Below are positions 14,901 to 21,353 of a stretch of DNA of 21,353 bases, one piece after another. Under the pieces are notes generated by a model. It was not told the origin of the DNA. It searched no databases and saw only the letters and a list, made by a program, of their open reading frames with translations. A program made the position numbers and the translations under genes. Positions within the stretch are counted from its first letter, which is position 1. Each line of letters begins with the position of its first letter. Source of the stretch: Holophaga sp. (lineage in GTDB: Bacteria > Acidobacteriota > Holophagae > Holophagales > Holophagaceae); the NCBI GenBank assembly GCA_031292735.1, contig JARLGP010000095.1:1-21353 (forward strand), written 5' to 3'.

Positions 14901-15278
14901 GTGCGCAGGTTGTTTCAGGTTTTCGCCCTTCTGCTGGTGATCCTGTCCGGATCCATGCCGGGGCTGACCCTGCCCGTGGCCGCCCAGCCGGAACCCTGCC
15001 GGTGCGGCATGCCCATGGATTCCTGCCCCATGAAGATGCCCGTGCGCACGGGCTCCGCGCCGGGCGGCCTGGCGGCCCCCGTCTCCCTGGTCACGGCCGC
15101 CTCCCGGCTGGCCCAGGCTCCGGCCCAGGACGCCCGCAGGGAAGCTTCCCCCTTCCCCCAGGCCGCCTGTCCGAGCAGCGCCGCCCGCCTGCTGGCGTCC
15201 GGTCCCGCGCTCCTGGCCCGCCCGGGCCCCACGTTGACGCCGCCGACCCCGGCCAGGCTATCGGTGTTCCGGATCTGA
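14901..15278 (+). CDS. small secreted Cys/Met-rich protein of the copper cluster
   Basis: From GTG 14901 this is a 125-residue protein with a clear signal peptide (MRRLFQVFALLLVILSG, cleavage probably after VAA near residue 28). Directly after the signal comes a cluster of C33, C35, M37, M39, C42, M44 and M46 (CRCGMPMDSCPMKMP), well suited to binding Cu(I) or Ag(I) in the periplasm. The remaining Ala/Pro-rich part looks disordered. I know no named family for it; short secreted proteins with such clusters are often found beside metal efflux genes. An ATG at 14892 in the same frame is only one base from the GAGG sequence, so the GTG ten bases away is preferred. It lies between copA and the RND genes. 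A role as a periplasmic copper scavenger is inference. Confidence 0.68.
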   Translation: MRRLFQVFALLLVILSGSMPGLTLPVAAQPEPCRCGMPMDSCPMKMPVRTGSAPGGLAAPVSLVTAASRLAQAPAQDARREASPFPQAACPSSAARLLASGPALLARPGPTLTPPTPARLSVFRI

Positions 15279-15283
15279 GAGCA

Positions 15284-15323
15284 ACCATCTACTTCAATTA
15301 AGTAGTATGGTTTCTTTCTTTTT
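15284..15323 (+). terminator. hairpin with T-rich tail between the small secreted gene and the outer-membrane gene
   Basis: ACCAT-CTACTT (15284-15294) pairs with AAGTAG-T-ATGGT (15300-15311) around a five-base loop, giving 11 base pairs with a single bulged T. A T-rich run (15311-15323) follows. This is the form of an intrinsic terminator or attenuator separating copZ-csoR-copA and the small gene from the efflux genes. Because the core is nearly palindromic and AT-rich in GC-rich surroundings, it could instead be a second regulator-binding site. Confidence 0.5.
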
Positions 15324-15341
15324 CCAACACCGGAGCTGCCC

Positions 15342-16757
15342 ATGCGCATGCCTATGTACCTGGCCGCCGGCCTCATCCCCATGGTGGGGATGGTGCAGGC
15401 CCAGGTTCCCCCCACCCCCGTCCCGGCCGCCGCCGGGGAAGACCCGACATTGCTGGCCCTGATCCAGGACGCCGAAGCCAAGAACCCCGACCTGGCCCAG
15501 GCCAAGCTCCTGGTGGACGCCGACCGGGAGCGCATCCCCCAGGCCAAGGCCCTGCCCGACCCGTCCCTTTCGCTGGGCATCCAGAACGATGGCTTCCACA
15601 AGATCCAAGTGGGCCAGATGGAGACCAGCTACTACCAGGTGATGCTCACCCAGCCCCTGCCCTGGCCCGGCAAGCGCGGGCTGCGCGGCGAGATCGCCCA
15701 GCTGGGGGCCCAGGCCACGGACGTGGCGGTGGCCCGCACCCGGCTGTCGGTGGAGGCCAACATCCGGCGCAGCTACACCGGCCTGCTGCTGGTGCGCGGC
15801 CAGCTCAGGCTGCTGGAGGACCAGGCCCTGTTCCTGCAGCAGGCCGAAGCCACCGCCAAGAGCCGCTACGAAGTGGGCCAGGGCGTCCAGGCCGACCTGC
15901 TGCGGGCCCAACTGGAGCGCACCCGGCTGAACCAGACCCGGTTCCAGCTCCAGTCCGAGGAGCGCATCCGCCAGGGCGAGCTCAACCGGCTGCGGGGCAT
16001 GTCCCCCGCCACCCCCATCCCCACCCCGTGGACCCTGGACCAGGTGCCGGACCCCCAGCCGGCGTCCCCGGATTTCCTGGCCCAGGCCGTGGCCCAAAGC
16101 CCCGAGCTGCGTTCGGCCCGCCTGGGCATCCAGCAGGCCCAGCGCAACCTGGACCTGGCCAAGCTGAACCGGCACCCCGACTTCTCGGTGAGCGCGGGGC
16201 TGATGCCCCGGGGCGGGCTGGAGCCCATGTGGACCGCCAGCGTCGGCATCACCCTGCCCCTGTGGCAGAAGAACAAGCAGAAGCGGGCCGTGGCCGAGCA
16301 GGAATACCGGCAGAGCGCCTCGGGCTGGGAAGTGGAAAAAGTGCGCTGCCTGCTGGAACAGCGCATCCAGGAGCGGGACAGCCAGCTGACCTCGGCCCTG
16401 CAGGTGCTCCATCTCTACCGGGAGGGGCTGCTGGTCCAGAGCGAAGCCAGTTTCCGGGCCACCCTGAGCCAGTACACCGTCGGCCGGACCCCGTTCCTGT
16501 CGGTGCTGGAAGCCCTGAACGGCTGGGTGGCCGACCAGAGCGGCCTGCTCCAGGCCAAGGCCCAGGCCCAGGCCATCCAGATCGCCCAGAACGAGCTGAA
16601 CCTGGGCTCCACTCCCGGAATCGGCGCCCCGGCGCTGTCCGGAAGCGCCATGGGCTCCGGCTCCGCCGCCTCCACCGCGTCCGCCCCTGCTTCCGCCCAG
16701 GCCGCCGCCGGCGCCGACAGCGGCGCCTCCTCTTCGATGTCCTCCAGTTCCATGTGA
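15342..16757 (+). CDS. cusC: outer-membrane efflux channel (TolC/CusC/CzcC family)
   Basis: The 471-residue protein has a signal peptide ending in VQA before QVPP, with no lipobox cysteine. Two repeated OEP domains follow, with alternating long helices and short strands. Typical family segments include AEAKNPDLAQAK, LPDPSLSLGIQ, QPLPWPGKR in the first half and SPELRSARLGIQQAQRNLDLAK, VGITLPLW in the second. It would form the trimeric outer-membrane exit of the pump encoded by the next two genes. From about residue 426 it carries an unusual low-complexity Ser/Ala/Gly tail with several Met, not needed for the channel fold. A ribosome site (GGAGC) precedes ATG 15342. The next gene starts 13 bases after its stop. 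The symbol follows the context. Confidence 0.9.
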   Translation: MRMPMYLAAGLIPMVGMVQAQVPPTPVPAAAGEDPTLLALIQDAEAKNPDLAQAKLLVDADRERIPQAKALPDPSLSLGIQNDGFHKIQVGQMETSYYQVMLTQPLPWPGKRGLRGEIAQLGAQATDVAVARTRLSVEANIRRSYTGLLLVRGQLRLLEDQALFLQQAEATAKSRYEVGQGVQADLLRAQLERTRLNQTRFQLQSEERIRQGELNRLRGMSPATPIPTPWTLDQVPDPQPASPDFLAQAVAQSPELRSARLGIQQAQRNLDLAKLNRHPDFSVSAGLMPRGGLEPMWTASVGITLPLWQKNKQKRAVAEQEYRQSASGWEVEKVRCLLEQRIQERDSQLTSALQVLHLYREGLLVQSEASFRATLSQYTVGRTPFLSVLEALNGWVADQSGLLQAKAQAQAIQIAQNELNLGSTPGIGAPALSGSAMGSGSAASTASAPASAQAAAGADSGASSSMSSSSM

Positions 16758-16770
16758 CGAGGTAACCCCC

Positions 16771-18222
16771 ATGAGTTCAGATCGTTCCCAACCCAATGCG
16801 GCGAAATCCCAGATCCCGCGCACCGCGGGCATGCTGCTGGTGGCCCTGGCCGTGGGCGCCGGCGGCACCTGGCTGGCCATGCGCCACGGCGCCGTCCGGG
16901 GCGCGCCGTCCCCGGAAGCCCAGGGCCAGGCCGGAGACCCCATCGTGTTCTACCGCAACCCCATGAATCCCAAGATCACCTCCAAGGTCTTCATGAAGGA
17001 CGAGATGGGCATGGACTACATCCCGGTCCACGCCAGCGAGCTCAAGGGCGAGCCGGCGCCCCCCGCGGACAAGGGCAAGATCGCCTTCTACCGCAGCCCC
17101 ATGGATCCCACGATCACCTCCCCGGTGTTCAAGAAGGACCAGATGGGCATGGACTACCTGCCGGTCTACGAAAGCGAGCTCAAGGGCGGAGCCGGACCCG
17201 CGGTGGAGGGCCTGGCGGCGGTGAAGATCGATCCCGACCGCCAGCAGCTCATCGGCCTGACCACGGCCCGGGTCACCGAGGGCCAGGTGGGTGGCGAGAT
17301 CCGCACCACGGCCCGGGTGGCGGTGGACGAGACCCGGATCCGGCACATCCACGTGAAGGTCGAGGGCTACATCGAGAAGCTGTTCGTGGACTTCGTCGGC
17401 ATGCCGGTGGCCAAGGGCAAGCCGCTGTTCACCTTCTACAGCCCTGACTTCGTCAGCGCCCAGGAGGAGTACCTCCTGGCCGTGAAGACCCAGAAGAGCC
17501 TGCAGGGCGGTTCCCTGCAGGGCAGCGGCAGCGACCTGGTGGAAGCCGCCCGGCGGCGCATGGCCCTGTGGGACGTGCCGCCCGGCGAGCTGGCCCGCAT
17601 CGAGCAGGGCGGCACGGTGCGCAAGTCGCTCACCCTGTACTCCCCGATCAGCGGCGTGGTGACCGCCAAGACGGCGGTGGAGGGCATCCGCATCAGCCCG
17701 GCCGACACGCCGTTCGAGATCACCGACCTGGGCCAGGTCTGGGGCATCGCCGACGTCTACGAGCCGGAGATCCCCCAGGTGAAGGTGGGCATGCCCGCGG
17801 ACCTGGTGCTGAGCACCTACCCGGGCCGCACCTTCCATGGCCGGGTGGCGTTCATCGATCCCCAGGTGGACCCCAAGAGCCGCACCGTCAAGGTGCGGGT
17901 GCAGCTGCCCAACCCCAAGGGCGAGCTCAAGCCGGAGATGTACGGCGAGATGGTGCTGAAGAGCCAGGCCCGCAAGGGGCTGGTGGTGCCGGTGGACGCG
18001 GTGCTGGATTCCGGCGCCCGCAAGATCGTCTTCGTCGCCCTGGGCGACGGCCGCTTCGAGCCCCGGGAGGTGCAGACCGGCTCCAACCTGGGCGAATCGG
18101 TGGAAGTGCGCTCCGGGCTCAAGGCCGGGGAATCCGTGGTCACCCGGGCCAGCTTCCTGGTGGATTCCGAATCCCGCCTGCGCGCCGCCCTGGCCCAGTT
18201 CGCCAGCAAACCGAAGCAGTAG
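16771..18222 (+). CDS. cusB: periplasmic adaptor of heavy-metal RND efflux (CusB family)
   Basis: The 483-residue membrane-fusion protein links the inner-membrane RND pump to the outer-membrane channel. A membrane anchor lies at about 19-36. Two copies of a heavy-metal-binding domain follow (60-93 and 106-139), each with the pattern FYR-x-PM...DxMGMDY-x-PV. Methionines M65/M79/M81 and M111/M125/M127 closely match the spacing of the three Cu(I)-binding Met of E. coli CusB. The barrel-sandwich and beta-barrel domains follow (HIHVKVEGYIEKLFVDFVG, LYSPISGVVTAKTAVEG, GRVAFIDPQVDPKSRTVKVRV). ATG 16771 is preceded by GAGG. The gene lies nine bases upstream of cusA. Cu(I)/Ag(I) is the likely cargo. 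Confidence 0.93.
   Translation: MSSDRSQPNAAKSQIPRTAGMLLVALAVGAGGTWLAMRHGAVRGAPSPEAQGQAGDPIVFYRNPMNPKITSKVFMKDEMGMDYIPVHASELKGEPAPPADKGKIAFYRSPMDPTITSPVFKKDQMGMDYLPVYESELKGGAGPAVEGLAAVKIDPDRQQLIGLTTARVTEGQVGGEIRTTARVAVDETRIRHIHVKVEGYIEKLFVDFVGMPVAKGKPLFTFYSPDFVSAQEEYLLAVKTQKSLQGGSLQGSGSDLVEAARRRMALWDVPPGELARIEQGGTVRKSLTLYSPISGVVTAKTAVEGIRISPADTPFEITDLGQVWGIADVYEPEIPQVKVGMPADLVLSTYPGRTFHGRVAFIDPQVDPKSRTVKVRVQLPNPKGELKPEMYGEMVLKSQARKGLVVPVDAVLDSGARKIVFVALGDGRFEPREVQTGSNLGESVEVRSGLKAGESVVTRASFLVDSESRLRAALAQFASKPKQ
16948..17187 (+). repeat. tandem duplication of the Met-rich metal-binding domain in CusB
   Basis: Codons 60-93 and 106-139 of the adaptor encode two near-identical domains, 46 residues apart from start to start. 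The shared skeleton is FYR-[NS]-PM-[ND]-P-x-ITS-x-VF-x-KD-x-MGMDY-x-PV-x-x-SELKG. The conserved SELKG at both ends points to an in-frame duplication of the whole unit. Confidence 0.85.
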
Positions 18223-18231
18223 GAGACACCC

Positions 18232-21200
18232 ATGATAAAGACCATCATCCGGTTCTCCGCCACGCACAAGTTCCTGGTCCTGGCCGGGGGCCTCATCGCC
18301 CTGTTCATCTCGTTCTGGGCCATGCGCACCATCCCCCTGGACGCCCTGCCGGACCTCAGCGACACCCAGGTCATCATCTATTCCAAGTGGGACCGCAGCC
18401 CCGACCAGGTGGAGGACCAGGTCACCTACCCCATCGTCACCGCCCTGCTGGGCGCGCCCAAGGTCAAGGCCGTGCGCGGCCTGTCCGACTTCGGCTTCTC
18501 CTACGTCTACGTGATCTTCGAGGACGGCACCGACATCTACTGGGCCCGCTCCCGGGTGCTGGAATACCTCAGCAAGATCACCGCCTCGCTGCCCCCCACG
18601 GTGAAGACCGAGCTGGGCCCGGACGCCACCGGGGTGGGCTGGGTCTACCAGTACGCCCTGGTGGACCACAGCGGCAAGCACAGCTCCGACGAGCTGAAAT
18701 CCACCCAGGACTGGTTCCTGCGCTACGCCCTGCAGGCGGTGCCCGGGGTGGCGGAAGTGGCCTCGGTGGGCGGCCAGTCCCGGCAGTTCCAGGTGAGCCT
18801 CAACCCGAACAAGATGGCCTCCTACCGGATCACCATCGACAAGGTGATCGCCGCGGTCAAGGCGGCCAACAACGAAGGCGGCGGCCGCCTGGTGGAGTAC
18901 AGCGGCCGGGAGTACATGATCCGCGGCCGCGGCTACGCCAAGACCACCCAGGACCTGGAAAGCGCCGTGCTCAAGTCGGAGAACGGCACCCCGGTCCGGC
19001 TTTCCGACGTGGCCACGGTCAGCCTCGGCCCGGAAATGCGCCGGGGCCTGGCCGACCTGGACGGCCAGGGCGACGCCGTGGGCGGCATCATCGTCATGCG
19101 CCAGGGCGAGAACGCCCTGCACGTCATCGACCGGGTGAAGGAGAAGCTGCAGGAGCTCAAGCCCTCCCTGCCGTCCGGCGTGGAGATCGTGCCGGTCTAC
19201 GACCGCTCCACCCTCATCGAGCGGGCCATCGCCACGGTGAAGGACAAGCTGGTGGAGGAGATGATCGTGGTCTCCCTGGTGATCCTGGTGTTCCTCTGGC
19301 ACATCCCGTCGGCCATCATCCCGATCATCACCATCCCGCTGTCGGTGGCCCTGGCCTTCATCCCCATGCTGCTCATCGGCCAGAACGCCAACCTCATGTC
19401 GCTGGCCGGCATCGCCATCTCCATCGGCATCCTGGTGGACGGCGCCATCGTCGAGGTGGAGAACGCCTACAAGAAGCTGGAGCACTGGAACAGCTCCGGC
19501 CGGGTCGGCGACTTCCACAAGGTGCGCCTGGATGCCCTGCTGGAAGTTGGGCCCAGCGTGTTCTTCTCGCTGCTGGTGATCGCCATCGCCTTCCTGCCGG
19601 TGTTCACCCTGGTGGACCAGGAGGGCCGGCTGTTCCGGCCCCTGGCCTACTCCAAGAACCTGGCCATGGCCATCGCCGCCATCCTGGCCATCACCGTGGA
19701 TCCGGCCATGCGCATGCTGTTCGCGCGCATGGACCCGTTCAAGTTCAAGCCCCGGTGGCTGTCCTGGACCGCCACCCAGGTGCTGGTGGGCAAGTACTAC
19801 CCCGAGGAGAAGCACCCCATCAGCTCCCTGCTGCACCGGATCTACGAGCCGCCCTGCCGCTTCGTGCTGCGCCACGCCAAGGCCACCATCGCCGTGGCGG
19901 TGCTGATGGTGGCGGTCACCGTCCCGGTGTTCATGCGGCTGGGCAGCGAGTTCATGCCGCGGCTGGGCGAGGGCACCATCCTCTACATGCCCTCCACCCT
20001 GCCGGGCATCAGCGAGACCGAGGCCCAGCACCTGCTCCAGATCCAGGACCGGCTGATCCGCACCGTGCCGGAAGTGGAGCGGGTGTTCGGCAAGGCCGGC
20101 CGGGCCGACACGGCCACCGATCCGGCGCCGTTCTCCATGATGGAGACCCTGATCCAGCTCAAGCCCGAGTCCCAGTGGCGGGAAAAGCCCCGCTGGTATT
20201 CCAGCTGGGCGCCCAGCGGTCTGAAGGCCGTGCTCCGGCCGTTCTGGCGCGACCGGCTCACCGAGGAGGAGATCGTCGCCGACCTGGACCGCACCGTGCA
20301 GCTGCCGGCCATCCCCAACGCCTGGACCATGCCCATCAAGGCCCGCATCGACATGCTGGCCACCGGCATCCGCACCCCCGTCGGCCTCAAGATCAACGGC
20401 GCCGACCTGAAGGTGATCCAGGACATCGCCGTGCAGGCCGAGACCATCCTGGGCAAGGTGCCGGGCACCCGCAGCGCCCTGGCCGAGCGCACCGCCGAAG
20501 GCTACTTCCTGGACTTCCAGCTCAAGCGCGACCAGCTGGCCCGCTACGGGCTCAGCGTGGAGGAGGCCAACATGATGGTGATGACCGCCATCGGCGGCGA
20601 CAACCAGACCACCATCTTCGACGGCCGGGCCCGCTACCCGGTGAATGTGCGCTACGCCCGGGACTACCGGGAGACCCTGGACTCGCTGAACCGGGTGCTG
20701 GTGCCCCTGGGCAACGGCAACACCATCCCCATGGAGGAGATCGCCGACCTCAAGCTGGTCAACGGCCCGGCCATGATCCGGGACGAGAACGCCCTGCTGG
20801 ACGGCTACGTGCTGGTGGATTTCGACACCTCCCAGGTGGACGTGGGCACCTATGTGAAGCATGCCAAGGCCGCCATCGACCGGGAGCTGAAGCTGCCGGC
20901 CGGCTACAGCCTCAACTGGAGCGGCCAGTTCGAGAACATGATCCGGGTGAAGGAGCGGCTGAAGCTGATCCTGCCCATCACCCTGGTGCTGATCTTCGGG
21001 CTGCTCTACGCCAACACCAAGAGCGGCTTCAAGGCCGGGCTGGTGATGATGGCGGTGCCGTTCTCGGCCATCGGCGCCTTCTGGCTCATGTGGATCCTCG
21101 GCTACAACATGTCCATCGCCGTGTGGGTGGGGCTGATCGCCCTGCTCGGGCTGGACGCCGAAACCGGAGTGTTCATGCTGCTGTTCCTGGACCTGTCCCA

Positions 21201-21353
21201 CGACGAGCTCAAGGCGGCGGGCCGGCTGAACACCACCGGCGACCTGGTGGAGGCCATCATCCACGGCGCGGTGAAGCGGGTGCGGCCCAAGGCCATGACC
21301 GTCTGCGCCGCCTTCATGGGCCTGCTGCCGATCATGTGGTCCACCGGCACCGG
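18232..21353 (+). CDS. cusA: heavy-metal RND efflux pump CusA, partial at 3' end
   Basis: An uninterrupted frame of 1,040 codons runs off the window. Family members usually have about 1,040-1,080 residues, so little is missing. It encodes the proton-driven trimeric inner-membrane pump of the HME-RND class. TM1 is followed by DALPDLSDTQVIIYSKW. The TM4 proton-relay motif contains D403 (ILVDGAIVEVEN), equivalent to E. coli CusA D405. All three periplasmic Cu(I)/Ag(I)-binding methionines appear conserved: M586 (YMPSTLPG), M636 (PFSMMET) and M708 (IDMLATGI), matching E. coli M573, M623 and M672. About 23 extra residues lie between the last two (around RWYSSWAPSGLKAVLRPFW). ATG 18232 follows GGAGA. 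The pump works with the two preceding gene products. Confidence 0.95.
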   Translation, partial: MIKTIIRFSATHKFLVLAGGLIALFISFWAMRTIPLDALPDLSDTQVIIYSKWDRSPDQVEDQVTYPIVTALLGAPKVKAVRGLSDFGFSYVYVIFEDGTDIYWARSRVLEYLSKITASLPPTVKTELGPDATGVGWVYQYALVDHSGKHSSDELKSTQDWFLRYALQAVPGVAEVASVGGQSRQFQVSLNPNKMASYRITIDKVIAAVKAANNEGGGRLVEYSGREYMIRGRGYAKTTQDLESAVLKSENGTPVRLSDVATVSLGPEMRRGLADLDGQGDAVGGIIVMRQGENALHVIDRVKEKLQELKPSLPSGVEIVPVYDRSTLIERAIATVKDKLVEEMIVVSLVILVFLWHIPSAIIPIITIPLSVALAFIPMLLIGQNANLMSLAGIAISIGILVDGAIVEVENAYKKLEHWNSSGRVGDFHKVRLDALLEVGPSVFFSLLVIAIAFLPVFTLVDQEGRLFRPLAYSKNLAMAIAAILAITVDPAMRMLFARMDPFKFKPRWLSWTATQVLVGKYYPEEKHPISSLLHRIYEPPCRFVLRHAKATIAVAVLMVAVTVPVFMRLGSEFMPRLGEGTILYMPSTLPGISETEAQHLLQIQDRLIRTVPEVERVFGKAGRADTATDPAPFSMMETLIQLKPESQWREKPRWYSSWAPSGLKAVLRPFWRDRLTEEEIVADLDRTVQLPAIPNAWTMPIKARIDMLATGIRTPVGLKINGADLKVIQDIAVQAETILGKVPGTRSALAERTAEGYFLDFQLKRDQLARYGLSVEEANMMVMTAIGGDNQTTIFDGRARYPVNVRYARDYRETLDSLNRVLVPLGNGNTIPMEEIADLKLVNGPAMIRDENALLDGYVLVDFDTSQVDVGTYVKHAKAAIDRELKLPAGYSLNWSGQFENMIRVKERLKLILPITLVLIFGLLYANTKSGFKAGLVMMAVPFSAIGAFWLMWILGYNMSIAVWVGLIALLGLDAETGVFMLLFLDLSHDELKAAGRLNTTGDLVEAIIHGAVKRVRPKAMTVCAAFMGLLPIMWSTGT

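Noticed and set aside
12732..15301. Long frames of 650 codons (minus) and 833 codons (plus, other frame) across copA
   Set aside because: The copA frame contains every P1B-ATPase landmark; the others are Gly/Arg/Pro or His/Gln-rich shadows.
16777..21264. A 1,495-codon open frame antisense to cusB and cusA
   Set aside because: It is a shadow of GC-rich codon usage. Its translation is a low-complexity run of His, Gly, Asp, Val and Gln with no domain, while the sense frames carry clear family motifs.

Overview
The window is GC-rich DNA with tightly packed genes, alternative start codons (TTG, GTG) and long spurious antisense reading frames. The gene mix is a DctA transporter, DcuR/CitB-type regulation, a dicarboxylate-sensing hybrid kinase and a CsoR/CopA/CusCBA copper region. 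This fits an environmental Gram-negative bacterium with an outer membrane. My best guess is a Holophaga/Geothrix-like acidobacterium, from general resemblance only; no marker gene here proves it.

Left part (1-7240): C4-dicarboxylate uptake and sensing. A decayed methyltransferase fragment lies at the left edge. After about 410 bp of non-coding DNA comes dctA (+). Behind dctA sits a frameshifted scrap of a succinate dehydrogenase/fumarate reductase iron-sulfur subunit. Facing dctA on the minus strand is a three-gene signalling operon. In transcription order it encodes a DcuR/CitB-family response regulator, a membrane hybrid histidine kinase with a DctB-like periplasmic dCache domain, and a soluble protein in which a receiver domain is fused to a DcuS/CitA-type transmitter. 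The last protein looks like a DcuS that has exchanged its membrane sensor for a receiver domain. A multi-step relay from periplasmic dicarboxylate sensing to the DcuR-like regulator, and probably to dctA, is the most novel system in the window.

Middle (7240-12137): a minus-strand housekeeping and accessory block. It holds a DauA/DAO-like FAD oxidoreductase, a large secreted Trp-rich protein of unknown function, tadA (tRNA adenosine deaminase) and a double-hotdog thioesterase-like protein, followed by a tRNA-Ser(CGA) with its own promoter.

Right part (12166-21353, +): a copper/silver resistance cluster. The order is promoter plus CsoR-type operator, copZ (chaperone), a csoR-family repressor with a Cys-His-His rather than Cys-His-Cys ligand set, copA (P1B-type ATPase), a small secreted Cys/Met-rich protein, and then cusC-, cusB- and cusA-like genes for a tripartite RND pump. 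The cusA gene runs off the window. The genes cover cytosolic chaperoning, inner-membrane export and envelope-spanning efflux in one co-directional unit. A hairpin with a T-rich tail before the outer-membrane gene may separate or attenuate the two halves.
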